Positions 37,390 to 47,849 are shown, counted from the stretch's first letter. The stretch is 64,000 bases of DNA from G963422745 sp965214285 (GCA_965214285.1 OZ243946.1:2790001-2854000); one strand, 5' to 3'. Translations and numbers: made by a program. The notes: generated from the sequence alone by a model not told the origin.

Positions 37390-40050
37390 ATGCTTCGTTC
37401 ACGTCGCCCCAGGCGTCGCCCCCGCGTGGCTCTGGCCGCAGTCCTGGCCACAGCCGTGGTCGCCTCGTCGTGCTCCACGGCGGACTGGACGACCAAGGAC
37501 TTCGACGCCTTCTTCGGCGAGGATCTCAGCATCGACGTCCTCGAGACCGCTCAGTCCTCGGAGATATACGACCGCAACGGCACCCTGATCACCACCCTCA
37601 GGGGTCCCGAGAACCGCCGTGACGTGGCTTTCCACGAGGTGCCCGAGGTGCTCTACAACGCCGTGGTGGCGGTGGAGGACGAGCGCTTCTGGGACCACTC
37701 GGGCGTCGACCTCAAGGGCATCCTGCGGGCGGCCCGCTCGAATGTGTCCGCGGGCGGCGTGTCCGAGGGCGGCTCCACGATCACCCAGCAGTACGTCGGC
37801 AACGTCTTCTTGGACCGCACCGAGCGCACCGCGGGCCGCAAGGTCGAGGAGATCTTCATGGCCCGGCTCTTCGAGCAGCGCTACACCAAGGAGTTCATCC
37901 TGGAGCGCTACCTCAACTGGGTGAACTTCGGCAACGGCGCATACGGCGTGGAGGCCGCCGCCCGCGAGTACTTCGGGGCGCCCGACTGCGCCGCCCAGGT
38001 GCTGCTCGGGCAGAGCACGGATCCTGAGCACTGCCTGAAGATCACCGAGCTGAGCCTGGTGGAGGCCGCCACCCTGGCCGGGCTGATCCGAGCGCCGGGC
38101 AACTTCGACCCCTACCGGCACTACGAGGACTCGCGGGAGCGCCGCAACCAGGTGCTGGGCCGGATGCTCGCCAACGGCTACATCAGCGCCGCAGAGCACG
38201 ACGATGCCGTCGAGCAGCCGATCGAGCTGGTGGAGCACGTCTCGGTGCTGGAGGAGCAGTACCCGGCGGCGCACTTCGTCGACGACGTGAAGCAGTGGTT
38301 CTTCGACAACCCCGACTTCGGCGAGACCCGCGACGACCGCATCCGCCTGCTCTTCGAGGGCGGGCTGGAGATCCACTCCACCATCGACCTGGACCTGCAG
38401 GCCCAGGCGGAGGCAGGCGTTGAGCGGGTGCTGCCCCAGGTCGCCGCCAACGGCAGCCTCAACCCGGATGCCGCGGCGGTGATCATGGGCACCATGGGCG
38501 ATGAGGACGGCCACATCCTGGCCATGGTCGGCGGGCGCGACTACTTCGGCGGCGACGACGACGCCAAGTTCAACCTGGCCAGCGGCTCCGGCCGGCAGGC
38601 AGGCTCGGCGATGAAGCCGGTAGGGCTGGCCGCGGCGCTGCAGCTCGGCATCTCGATCCGCCGCTTCTACGACATCACCAGCCCGGTCGAGATCCGCCAT
38701 CCGGCGTGCGGGCCGCGCTGGCGGGTCCGCGGCGGCGGTCCCAGCGACCTGCTGGATGCCACCACCTGGTCGCGCAATGTCATCTACGCCCAGCTCGTGG
38801 TGGACATCAGCCCGCAGCGCTTCGTGGACATGGCCGAGGCCCTGGGGATCCCCGAGGGGCGAATCCAGCCGGTGTGCGCTGCGATCCTGGGAACCGAGAA
38901 CGTCAACATGGTGGAGATGGCCACCATCAACGCCACGTTCGCCCGCAACGGCGAGCGGGTCGACCCGATCATCGTCACCAAGATCATCAACCCCGACGGC
39001 ACCACGCTTTACGAGTCGGAGTCGGTGCGCAGCACGGCGCTCACGCCCAACGTCGCTGCCCAGGTCACCCACGCCCTGAGGACCGTGATCAGCGGCGGCA
39101 CCGGCACGAAGGCCCGACTCGATGGCCCCTGGCAGGTGGCGGGCAAGACCGGCACCGCCCAGAACTACGCCGACGCCGCATTCGCCGGCTACACCCGCCA
39201 GCGCTCCGTGGCCATCTGGGTGGGCTATCCCGACAGCCAGAAGCCCATGCTCAACCAGTTCCAGGGCGGCAGGGTGCAGGGCGGCACCTTCCCGGCGCTG
39301 ATCTTCTCGGAGCTGATGACCCTGGCCATGCAGGGCCTCGAGCCGCTGTCGTTCCCGCTGGCGAACCTGCCGCCGACCACCACGACGCTGCCGGTGGCGC
39401 CGGAGACCGCGTTCGTCCCCAGCCTCGTCGGCAACACGATCACCGTCGAGGCGCCTTCCGAGGACTGGCCTGTGGGCTGGCGGCTGGGCGACGAAGCGCT
39501 CACCACGGCGGTCTACGAGGAGGCGTGGGCCCTGTCGGTCGTGGAGGTGGCGAGCCCCGATCACGAGCCCGGCACGATCATCAACCAGTTCCCCGCGGCG
39601 GGCGTCGAGGTGCCTGGCGGCAGCGTGATCACCCTGGAGGTGGCCAAGCGCGATCCGCTGCCCGACGTGGTCGGCAAGACCGAGGCCGAGGCTCTGGCGG
39701 ACCTCGCTGCTGCCGGCTGGCGGGGCGAGGTGACCGAGGAGGAGAACCCCGCCGACGACGACACGGCGCCGGGCACGGTGTGGAGCCAGGATCCGGCGGC
39801 CGGCACCGAGGCGGTTGCGCCGGTGAGCCTCAAGGTGCAGCCGGAGCCTCCGCCCACGACGACGACCACCACTACAACGACCACGACAACGACGACAACG
39901 ACGACAACGACCACGACGACCACAGAGCCGCCGGACGGCGACGGCGGCAACGGGAACAACGGCGACGGCGGCGACGGCGGCAACACCCAGTCCGGAGGCA
40001 CCGAGCCGGATCCCGACGGCGGCGACGCCGGCAGCGGCGAGAACGGCTAG
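37390..40050 (+). CDS. Class A penicillin-binding protein with two PASTA domains and poly-Thr tail
   Basis: The 886-residue cell-wall synthase starts with a basic segment and one hydrophobic stretch (ALAAVLATAVVASSC). Cys28 makes this look like a lipoprotein signal, although Ala at -3 is not ideal. The glycosyltransferase 51 domain has catalytic E96 (VAVEDERFWDHSG) and EGGSTITQQ (126-134). The transpeptidase domain has S406-A-M-K409, S461-R-N463 and K586-T-G-T. Two PASTA repeats follow (about 660-800, with GTIINQFPAAGVEVPGG and GTVWSQDPAAGTEA), then 23 consecutive Thr residues in mixed codons and a Gly/Asp-rich end. It polymerises and cross-links peptidoglycan outside the membrane. The 40061 gene follows by 10 bp. 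Confidence 0.94.
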   Translation: MLRSRRPRRRPRVALAAVLATAVVASSCSTADWTTKDFDAFFGEDLSIDVLETAQSSEIYDRNGTLITTLRGPENRRDVAFHEVPEVLYNAVVAVEDERFWDHSGVDLKGILRAARSNVSAGGVSEGGSTITQQYVGNVFLDRTERTAGRKVEEIFMARLFEQRYTKEFILERYLNWVNFGNGAYGVEAAAREYFGAPDCAAQVLLGQSTDPEHCLKITELSLVEAATLAGLIRAPGNFDPYRHYEDSRERRNQVLGRMLANGYISAAEHDDAVEQPIELVEHVSVLEEQYPAAHFVDDVKQWFFDNPDFGETRDDRIRLLFEGGLEIHSTIDLDLQAQAEAGVERVLPQVAANGSLNPDAAAVIMGTMGDEDGHILAMVGGRDYFGGDDDAKFNLASGSGRQAGSAMKPVGLAAALQLGISIRRFYDITSPVEIRHPACGPRWRVRGGGPSDLLDATTWSRNVIYAQLVVDISPQRFVDMAEALGIPEGRIQPVCAAILGTENVNMVEMATINATFARNGERVDPIIVTKIINPDGTTLYESESVRSTALTPNVAAQVTHALRTVISGGTGTKARLDGPWQVAGKTGTAQNYADAAFAGYTRQRSVAIWVGYPDSQKPMLNQFQGGRVQGGTFPALIFSELMTLAMQGLEPLSFPLANLPPTTTTLPVAPETAFVPSLVGNTITVEAPSEDWPVGWRLGDEALTTAVYEEAWALSVVEVASPDHEPGTIINQFPAAGVEVPGGSVITLEVAKRDPLPDVVGKTEAEALADLAAAGWRGEVTEEENPADDDTAPGTVWSQDPAAGTEAVAPVSLKVQPEPPPTTTTTTTTTTTTTTTTTTTTTTTEPPDGDGGNGNNGDGGDGGNTQSGGTEPDPDGGDAGSGENG

Positions 40051-40060
40051 AGCGGCTCAG

Positions 40061-40621
40061 GTGGAGCAGGCGAACCCGGCCGGCAGCGCAGCGCCTCGGC
40101 GGTCGCTGTCGCCGGCTCGGCTGGCGATCGGGCTGGGCTTGGCGGCGATGCTGGGCTTTTGGGTCTGGATCTTCGTGGCCGCGCCCAGGGACAATCCCGA
40201 CCGCTTCGACGATCCCTGGTTCGCGAACGCCGCGGAGCCGATGTGCGCCGGCGTCCAGGCCCGCATCGACGCCCTGCCCCCCGGCCACACCGCGGCGTCG
40301 GCGGCCGAGCGTGCGGTCTCGGTGCGCCAGGGCACCGTGCTGACCACAGAGATGGTGGACGGCCTGCGGGACCTGGCGACCAGGGTCCCCGACGGAGTGC
40401 AGGCCGACACCCTGGCGGCGTGGCTCGCCGACTGGGACACCTACATCGCGGACCGCTGGGCGCACGTGGCGCGCCTGGAGTCAGCAGACGACGATACCGA
40501 GCCTCGCGACCTGGCGTTCTTGGTGTCCGAGACCGTCGGCGGCGGCCACTACACGCGCCGCATCGACGGCCTCGCCAACGTCAACGACATGAAGTCCTGC
40601 CACGTCCCGCTCGACATCTAG
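40061..40621 (+). CDS. Single-pass membrane protein of unknown function
   Basis: The 186-residue product has a short cytoplasmic N-terminus, one transmembrane helix (LAIGLGLAAMLGFWVWIFVA, residues 21-40) and an external helical domain with two Cys residues (EPMCAGVQARIDALPPGHTA and MKSCHVPLDI). It starts at GTG 10 bp after the PBP gene, so the two are probably co-transcribed and may act together at the cell envelope. Tryptophans in WLADWDTYIADRWAHVARLE suggest an amphipathic helix. I do not recognise the family. Similar small membrane proteins next to PBP genes occur in related actinobacteria, but that is recollection only. Confidence 0.7.
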   Translation: MEQANPAGSAAPRRSLSPARLAIGLGLAAMLGFWVWIFVAAPRDNPDRFDDPWFANAAEPMCAGVQARIDALPPGHTAASAAERAVSVRQGTVLTTEMVDGLRDLATRVPDGVQADTLAAWLADWDTYIADRWAHVARLESADDDTEPRDLAFLVSETVGGGHYTRRIDGLANVNDMKSCHVPLDI

Positions 40622-40735
40622 CGCCGGCTCCAAGAGCGCGAGTCGGGCACCGGCCCGCGCCACGCCAGGTCGTCGCGTCCCGCGGACGGGCCGACCCGCA
40701 GGCTCTGAGCAGGCCGCCCGGGCAGCAGGCCCAGC
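40622..40735 (-). pseudogene. Decayed duplicate of the 3' end of the glycosylase gene
   Basis: On the minus strand the segment translates RPAQSLRVGPSAGRDDLAWR followed by GPVPDSRSWSRR and a stop. It parallels the last residues of the adjacent glycosylase (RPARSRRVGLSAGRGDDLVW, RWAVPDTRFVSRP). DNA similarity to 40785-40890 is roughly three in four by eye. It carries no start or catalytic part. Confidence 0.7.
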
Positions 40736-40748
40736 GTGTTGCCGGGGC

Positions 40749-41492
40749 TCAGCCTGGCTCTGCAGCAGCGGGACGGGGGCGGCTCACGAAGCGCGTGTCG
40801 GGCACGGCCCAGCGCCACACGAGGTCGTCGCCGCGGCCGGCGGACAGGCCTACCCGCCGGCTCCGAGCTGGCCGCTCGGGCGGGGGCGTGCCGTCGTCGA
40901 CGATCCTCACGGGCGGCTCGGCCCGGCCGGCCCCGCTGCGGGCTGCCCTGCTGCGATCCGAGGCGAGGTCGCAGCCGTTGGCGCTGCCGTCGATGCCGAG
41001 CGCCGCGCACAGCTTGGCCGGCCCCGAGCACAGATCCTCGAGCCTGCGCGCCTTGGGCCGCCTGGCCCACATGGCGTCGATGCCGCGCAGCGGCACGGCG
41101 GCGCGCAGCAGCACCGCCCCGCAGGTGCCGTCGGCGTCGACGGTGGCATTGGCGCACCAGTGCATGCCGTAGGTGAAGTACACGTAGAGATGCCCGGCCG
41201 GGCCGAACATCACCTCGGTGCGCGGCGTCGGCCCTCGGTGGCCGTGCGAGCCGGGATCGTCCGAGCCGCCGTATGCCTCGGCCTCCACGATCCGCGCCGA
41301 GCCGAGAGCGGTGACGAGCACCTTGTTGAGCAGCTCGGGCGCCACCGCCACGGGGCTCCGCTCATAGAACGAGCGCGGCAGGCGGACTGCAGTCGTCGCG
41401 GAGACGGCCTCGCCGGACACCTCTGTCGCCGGCGGATCAGCCGACCCGCCCGCCGACCCCGCGCCGTCGGCCGACGCGCTGGCGGCCGGCAC
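40749..41492 (-). CDS. 3-methyladenine DNA glycosylase (AAG/MPG family)
   Basis: The base-excision enzyme removes alkylated purines. Family blocks seen are FYERSPVAVAPELLNKVLVT, the catalytic region RIVEAEAYGGSDDPGSHGHR, TPRTEVMFGPAGHLYVYFTY with GMHWCANA, GAVLLRAAVPL and SGPAKLCAALGIDGSANGCD. About 45 Ala/Ser-rich residues precede the domain. The start is uncertain: GTG 41492 lies 4 bp after the argH stop, and a TTG at 41507 would overlap argH. By position between arg genes and tyrS it matches M. tuberculosis Rv1688 (mpg). A partial copy of its 3' end lies just downstream. Confidence 0.9.
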   Translation of the reverse strand: MPAASASADGAGSAGGSADPPATEVSGEAVSATTAVRLPRSFYERSPVAVAPELLNKVLVTALGSARIVEAEAYGGSDDPGSHGHRGPTPRTEVMFGPAGHLYVYFTYGMHWCANATVDADGTCGAVLLRAAVPLRGIDAMWARRPKARRLEDLCSGPAKLCAALGIDGSANGCDLASDRSRAARSGAGRAEPPVRIVDDGTPPPERPARSRRVGLSAGRGDDLVWRWAVPDTRFVSRPRPAAAEPG

Positions 41493-41496
41493 AGCC

Positions 41497-42848
41497 TCAG
41501 CCGTCAAGGACTGCCCGGAAGCGCTCGATCTCGGCCGCCGTCGCCTCGGGCGAGCCGCCGCCGTGAGTGACCCGCCGGGCAGCCGATGCGCCCGGCGCAA
41601 GCAGCGCCGCGGCCTCGGCGCCGAGCTCGCGATGGCCGCTCACCAGCTCGACGAGGCTCGCCTCGCCGGCCAGCGAGCGGCGCACCAGATCGGCGACCAG
41701 CGAATGCGCATCGCGAAACGCCGCGCCGCCCGCCACCAGCCACTCGGCCAGGTCGGTGGCCGCCGCATAGGGCGTGTCGGCCGCGGCGGCCATGGCGTCT
41801 GTGTCGAAGCGCAGCGTGGCGATCATGCCGTCCAGCGCCACCAGCACCAGCGCGACGCTGTCCACCGCGTCGAACAGCGGCTCCTTGTCCTCCTGGAGAT
41901 CCTTGTTGTAGCTGAGCGGCAGGCCCTTGAGCGTGGCCAGCAGGCCGCTGAGACGGCCGATCAGGCGCCCGGACTTGCCCCGGGCCAGCTCGGCGATGTC
42001 GGGGTTCTTCTTCTGGGGCATCATCGACGAGCCGGTCGAGAAGGCATCGTCGAGCTCGACGAAGGAGAACTCGGCCGTCGCCCACAGGGTCAGCTCCTCG
42101 CCGATGCGACTCAGGTGCACGCCGAGCATGGCCAGCACGAACAGCGTCTCGGCCACGAAGTCGCGGTCCGACACCGCGTCGAGGCTGTTGTCGAAGACCC
42201 GCTCGAAGCCCAGCAGCTCAGCGCTGCGAGCAGGGTCCAGCGGCAGCGACGACCCGGCCCCGGCGCCCGCGCCGAGCACCGACACGTCGACCCGGCGGCG
42301 GGCATCGGCGAGGCGCTCGATGTCGCGTTGCAGCGCCCAGCCGTGGGCCAGCAGGTGATGGGCCAGGGTCACGGGCTGGGCCTGCTGCAGGTGGGTGTAG
42401 CCCGGCAGGCAGGCGTCGCCCGCGCCGACGGCGCGCTCCAGCAGGGTGCGCTGCAGTGCGCGGACCAGGCCGCTGATCTCGTCGATGGCGGCTCGGGTCC
42501 AGAGCCGCAGGTCCGTGGCCACCTGGTCGTTGCGGCTGCGCCCGGTGTGCAGGCGCGCCCCGGCGGGCGTCAGCTCGCTGACCCGCTGCTCGACCGCGGT
42601 GTGGATGTCCTCGGCGTCGAGCGCCAAAGAGCCGGCGGCGATCTCGGCCTCCACGGTGTCGAGCGCCACCAGCACCTCGTCGCGCTCGGCGCTGCTGAAC
42701 AGGCCGGCCTCGCAGAGCATCCGCACGTGCGCCCGCGAGCCGGCGATGTCCTCGCGGAACATGCGCCGGTCGAAGCGCAGCGAGTCGTTCAGCGCCCGCA
42801 GCGCCTCGGCGGGGTCGCCGGAGAAGCGGCCGTGCCACAGGGAGGAGG

Positions 42849-42852
<4 letters not shown>
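41497..42852 (-). CDS. argH: Argininosuccinate lyase
   Basis: The 451-residue enzyme splits argininosuccinate to arginine and fumarate. It opens SLWHGRFSGDPAEALRALND, carries HTGRSRNDQVATDLRLWTR and TPAGARLHTG, and has the superfamily signature GSSMMPQKKNPDIAELARGK (catalytic Ser loop). The lyase helix bundle region LPLSYNKDLQEDKEPLFDAV is also present. ATG 42852 overlaps the argG stop by 4 bp (ATGA). It is the last biosynthetic gene of the argCJBDFRGH operon and is followed closely by the DNA glycosylase. Confidence 0.96.
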
Positions 42853-44048
<1,196 letters not shown>

Positions 44049-44051
<3 letters not shown>

Positions 44052-44113
44052 CACAGGCCTGCCTTTGTCGCGGCTTTCTCGGCGTTCGTCGCGGCGGGCA
44101 TCACAGGCCTGCC
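44049..44113 (-). repeat. 15-bp direct repeat: argR 3' end and argG start
   Basis: CATCACAGGCCTGCC (plus strand) at 44099-44113 holds the argR stop. The same 15 bp at 44049-44063 hold the argG start codons. The offset is 50 bp. Confidence 0.9.
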
Positions 44114-44628
44114 AGTTCTCGGATGTGCGCGGCCAGGCGCCTGCCGCCGAACTGCTCGTCGGCCACGACCACCATGGTGTCGTCGCCGGCCACGGTGCCC
44201 AGGATCTCCGGCATGGCGGAGCGGTCGATGGCCGAGGCCACCACGTGCGCGGTGCCGGGCGGGGTGCGCACCACCACCAGGTTTTGAGAGTGGGCGACGT
44301 CGGTCACCCAGTCGCCCATCACCCGGCGCAGGTGGTCGGCGCCGATCACCCGGTCGACGGGCAGCTCGGGGACGGCGTAGATGCTGTGCCCGCCGGAGAT
44401 GCGCACCTTGATGGCCCCGAGCTCGTCGAGGTCGCGGCTGACCGTGGCCTGGGTGGCGGTGATGCCCTCGCCTTCGAGCAGCTCCACCAACGTCTCCTGG
44501 TTGGTGACGGTGTGCTCCTCGAGCAGCGCCGCGATGCGGTACTGGCGGCGCGTCTTGCCGGCCTTGGCGCTGCCGAGCGGCTCGGTTGCGGCGGCTGCGG
44601 CGGCTGCGGCGTCAGGGGCGGCGGCCAT
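44101..44628 (-). CDS. argR: Arginine repressor ArgR
   Basis: The 175-residue regulator has an N-terminal winged helix (RRQYRIAALLEEHTVTNQET, GITATQATVSRDLDELGAIK, the recognition helix) and a C-terminal hexamerisation and arginine-binding domain (RTPPGTAHVVASAIDRSAMP, then ILGTVAGDDTMVVV). With arginine bound it represses arg genes. The likely operator is the TGCAT-GATT-ATGCA palindrome in front of argC. A roughly 20-residue Ala-rich leader precedes the domain. It lies inside the operon it probably controls, between argF (4 bp) and argG (50 bp). Confidence 0.95.
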   Translation of the reverse strand: MAAAPDAAAAAAAATEPLGSAKAGKTRRQYRIAALLEEHTVTNQETLVELLEGEGITATQATVSRDLDELGAIKVRISGGHSIYAVPELPVDRVIGADHLRRVMGDWVTDVAHSQNLVVVRTPPGTAHVVASAIDRSAMPEILGTVAGDDTMVVVADEQFGGRRLAAHIRELAGL

Positions 44629-44632
44629 GGTC

Positions 44633-45592
44633 TCAGGCTATTGGCCCGGCTGCGGGCCCTGTTGACGGGTCGGGTGTGCTCTGCGCGGGTGACGAGGACG
44701 CCGCGGCTTCTGCGAGCAGCCAGGCCAGCAGGCCGCGGGCGGCGTGCATGCGGTCTGCTGCCTGCACCCAGACCCGCGACTGGGTGCCGTCGATCACCTC
44801 GTCGACGACCTCCTCGCCGCGGTGCGCCGGCAGGCAGTGCATGAAGATCGCGTCGTCAGCAGCGCCGGCCATCGTCTCGGGCGTCACGCTGAAGCCCTCG
44901 AAGGCGCGGCGGCGCTGCGCGGCCTCGGCTTCCTGGCCCATCGAGGTCCAGGCGTCGGTGTAGACCACCTGTGCGCCGGCTGTGGCCTCGGCGGGCTGAT
45001 CGGTCGCCAGCAGGTCGGCGCCGCCGGCAGCAATGCGCGCCAGGTCGGCGTCACCGAAGCCGTAGCCGTCCGGCGAGGCGATCCGAAACGACATGCCGGC
45101 GAGCCCTGCGGCCAGGGCCAGCGAGCGGGCCACGTTGTTGGCGTCGCCCACGTAGGCCACGCTGATCCCCTCAGTGGCGGAGAACTCGCGGCGGATCGTC
45201 AGCACGTCGGCCAGGGCCTGCATGGGATGGCCAGCTTCGCTGAGCAGGTTGACGATCGGCAGGACGCCCAGCGCTGCCATGCGCTCCACGGTGGCATGGG
45301 CGAAGACGCGGGCGCCGATGGCGGCGTGGTAGCCGGCCATGGCCCTCACCACGTCCGCCAGGCTCTCGCGGCTGTCGAGGCCGACCTCGGCCGCGCCGAT
45401 GTAGACGGGATGGCCGCCCAGGGCGACGACCGCCATCTCCATCGAGTTGCGGGTGCGCAGCGACGGCTTCTCGAACAGCAGCGCCATGCCCTTGCCGGCG
45501 AGCACCTGCGGCGGGTCGGCCGCCAGCGCCAGCTCCAGCACGCGTTGCAGCTCGTGCGGCGCCAGGTCGTCGATCTCCAGCAGGTGCCGCAT
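44633..45592 (-). CDS. argF: Ornithine carbamoyltransferase
   Basis: The 319-residue enzyme makes citrulline from ornithine and carbamoyl phosphate. The carbamoyl-phosphate loop is FEKPSLRTRNSMEMA (the usual STRTR has Leu for the Thr). Further signatures are VFAHATVERMAALGVLPIVN, SEAGHPMQALADVLTIRREF, DAWTSMGQE and the ornithine-site HCLPAHRGEEVVDEVIDG. ATG 45592 overlaps the argD stop (TGATG). The C-terminal 20 residues are Ala/Ser/Pro-rich. It is followed by argR after 4 bp. Confidence 0.95.
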   Translation of the reverse strand: MRHLLEIDDLAPHELQRVLELALAADPPQVLAGKGMALLFEKPSLRTRNSMEMAVVALGGHPVYIGAAEVGLDSRESLADVVRAMAGYHAAIGARVFAHATVERMAALGVLPIVNLLSEAGHPMQALADVLTIRREFSATEGISVAYVGDANNVARSLALAAGLAGMSFRIASPDGYGFGDADLARIAAGGADLLATDQPAEATAGAQVVYTDAWTSMGQEAEAAQRRRAFEGFSVTPETMAGAADDAIFMHCLPAHRGEEVVDEVIDGTQSRVWVQAADRMHAARGLLAWLLAEAAASSSPAQSTPDPSTGPAAGPIA

Positions 45593-46905
45593 CAGCCCGC
45601 GCCCGCTGTGTCTTCGCTGCTCTGTGCGAGCACTTCGGCAGTGTCGCTGTCGCCTCGTGCGAGCACTTCGGCAGTGCCCCTGTCGCCTCGTGCGAGCACA
45701 TCGGCGATGATGCCCACGCCATCGGCGAGCTGGTCGTGCGTGACCACGAACGGCGGGGCCAGGCGCAGAGCGGTCGGCGTCACGCCGTTGACGATCAGGC
45801 CGGCGTCCAGGCACGCCCTGGCGATCTGCGCCGCGCTGCGACCGTGGGTGGCGTCGGGGTGCAGCTCCACGCCCAGCAACAGGCCGCTGCCGCGCACCTG
45901 GGTCACACCCGGCACCTCGCCCAGCAGCTCGCGCAGCACCGCCTCGCACGCCAAGGCGACCGCCGGCGCGTCGATCCGCTCCAGCTCCTCCAGCGTCGCT
46001 CTGGCCGCGGCCAGGGCCAGCGGCTGGCCGGCGAAGGTCGAGCCGTGGTCGCCGGGACCGAAGACAGCCGCGATCTCGTCGCGCGCCCACACGGCGCCGA
46101 CCGGCATGCCGTTGGCCACGCCCTTGGCGACGGTCACGATGTCGGGTGCCAGCGAAGCGTGCTGGAAGCCGAACCAGGCGCCGGTGCGGCCCAGCCCGCT
46201 CTGGATCTCATCCAGGATCAACAGGATCTGACGCTCGGCGCACATCTGCGCCACGGCAGGCAGGTAGCCGGGATCGGCGGGGTTGATCCCGCCCTCACCC
46301 TGCACCGGCTCCAGCAGCACCGCGCCCACGTCGGGGGCCAATGCCCGCTCCAGCTCGGCCGGGTCGTTCCAGGCCACGTGGCGGAAACCCTCGGGCATCG
46401 GCTGGAACGGCTCGTGCTTGGCCGGCTGCCCGGTGGCGGCCAGGGCGGCCAGGGTGCGCCCGTGAAACGACCCCAGGGCGCTGACCACCACATGGCGGCC
46501 CCGGCCCGATGCCTTGCGGGCCAGCTTGATCGCCGCCTCCACGGCCTCGGCGCCGGAGTTCTGGAACAGCACCTGGCCGCGTCTCGCCTGACCGTCGGGC
46601 GCGGCGGCTTTGACCAGGCGGTCCAGGGTCTGCGCCACCGGCGCCTGATGCTCGTTTGCGAACAGGTTGGAGACATGCGTCAGCCGGGCGGCCTGAGCAC
46701 TGACGGCCTCGGTGACGCGGGGGTGGGCGTGGCCCAGCCCGGTGACGGCGATCCCGCACAGGAAGTCGAGATGGCGGCGCCCCTGGCTGTCCCAGATCTC
46801 CGCGCCCTTGCCCTTCACGAAGAGCCTGGGCGGCGAGCCGTAGTTGTCCATCAGCGGGCTGTGGTCGCCGGTGGCGCCCCAGGCCGCGGCCTGCTCTGCG
46901 CTCAT
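45592..46905 (-). CDS. argD: Acetylornithine aminotransferase
   Basis: This class III PLP enzyme converts N-acetylglutamate semialdehyde to N-acetylornithine. Motifs: FLCGIAVTGLGHAHPRVTEA, QNSGAEAVEAAIKLARK, ALGSFHGRTLAALAATGQ, LLEPVQGEGGINPADPGYLP, LILDEIQSGLGRTGAWF, the PLP lysine in VTVAKGVANGMPVG and GSTFAGQPLALAAA. The C-terminus carries three units of VLARGDxxTAE/VLAQSSEDTA, encoded by near-identical 33- to 36-bp repeats (45600-45710). These are absent from ordinary ArgD of about 400 residues. ATG overlaps the argB stop (ATGA). Confidence 0.95.
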   Translation of the reverse strand: MSAEQAAAWGATGDHSPLMDNYGSPPRLFVKGKGAEIWDSQGRRHLDFLCGIAVTGLGHAHPRVTEAVSAQAARLTHVSNLFANEHQAPVAQTLDRLVKAAAPDGQARRGQVLFQNSGAEAVEAAIKLARKASGRGRHVVVSALGSFHGRTLAALAATGQPAKHEPFQPMPEGFRHVAWNDPAELERALAPDVGAVLLEPVQGEGGINPADPGYLPAVAQMCAERQILLILDEIQSGLGRTGAWFGFQHASLAPDIVTVAKGVANGMPVGAVWARDEIAAVFGPGDHGSTFAGQPLALAAARATLEELERIDAPAVALACEAVLRELLGEVPGVTQVRGSGLLLGVELHPDATHGRSAAQIARACLDAGLIVNGVTPTALRLAPPFVVTHDQLADGVGIIADVLARGDRGTAEVLARGDSDTAEVLAQSSEDTAGAG

Positions 46906-47849
46906 GGCGAGTCCCCGGTGATCATGGTGCCGATGCCGGCGTCGGTGAACAGCTCCAGCAGCAGCACGTGCGGCACCCGGCCGTCGAGCATGTGCGCCGA
47001 GGCCGCGCCCGAGGCCACGGCGTCGATGCAGGCCTGCGCCTTGGGGATCATGCCGCCGGAGATCGTGCCGTCGGCGATCATCGCCTGTACCTCGGCGGCC
47101 TCGGCGCGGGCCACGATGCTGGCGGGGTCGTCGGGGTCGGTGAGCAGGCCGCCCACGTCGGTCAGGTAGATGGCCTTCTCCGCTTGCAGCGCCCCGGCCA
47201 GCGCGCCGGCCACGGTGTCGGCGTTGATGTTGTAGGCCTGGCCGCGGCCGTCGGTGCCGATGGTGGACACCACCGGGATCACGTCCTCGGCCAGCAGGCG
47301 CGCCACGATGCCGGGGTTCACGGCGGCCACATCGCCCACGAAGCCCAGCTCGGCATCACGCGCCTCGGCGGTGATCAGGCCGCCGTCCTCGCCGGACAGG
47401 CCCACCGCGTTGCCGCCGTGGGCGCCGATGGTGTTGACGATCTCGCGGCCGACCTTGCCGACGAGCACCATGCGGGCCACGTCCAGGGTGGCGGCGTCGG
47501 TGACCCGCAGGCCGTCGACGAAGCTGCTCTCGATGCCGAGCCGTCCGAGCAGCTCGCCGATCTGCGGGCCGCCGCCGTGCACCACGACCGGCTTGAGGCC
47601 GACCGAGAGCAGCAGCACCACGTCCTCGGCGAACGAGTCGACCAGGGCGGGATCGGCCATGGCGTTGCCGCCGAGCTTGACCACCACGACCTTGCCCCTG
47701 AAGCGCCGGATGTAGGGCAGCGTCTCCACCAGCACGCCGGCGCGCTGGCTGGGCGAGAAGCCCCGGCCCGCGGCCGGCGACAAGGCAGCGGGTGCGCCGG
47801 CGGCGGGCTCTGCGGCGGCGGGTGCCTGGGGATCAGCCTGCTCGGTCAT
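46902..47849 (-). CDS. argB: Acetylglutamate kinase
   Basis: The kinase phosphorylates N-acetylglutamate in the second step of arginine synthesis. VVVKLGGNAMADPALVDSFA (phosphate-binding Lys and Gly), PVVVHGGGPQIGELLGRLGI, FVDGLRVTDAATLDVARMVL, NINADTVAGALAGALQAEKA, IYLTDVGGLL and GGMIPKAQACIDAV are all family signatures. About 35 Ala/Pro-rich residues precede the fold. In arginine-feedback-sensitive kinases an N-terminal helix precedes the core (here LVETLPYIRRFRG), so allosteric inhibition by arginine is plausible. ATG overlaps the argJ stop (ATGA). Confidence 0.95.
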   Translation of the reverse strand: MTEQADPQAPAAAEPAAGAPAALSPAAGRGFSPSQRAGVLVETLPYIRRFRGKVVVVKLGGNAMADPALVDSFAEDVVLLLSVGLKPVVVHGGGPQIGELLGRLGIESSFVDGLRVTDAATLDVARMVLVGKVGREIVNTIGAHGGNAVGLSGEDGGLITAEARDAELGFVGDVAAVNPGIVARLLAEDVIPVVSTIGTDGRGQAYNINADTVAGALAGALQAEKAIYLTDVGGLLTDPDDPASIVARAEAAEVQAMIADGTISGGMIPKAQACIDAVASGAASAHMLDGRVPHVLLLELFTDAGIGTMITGDSP

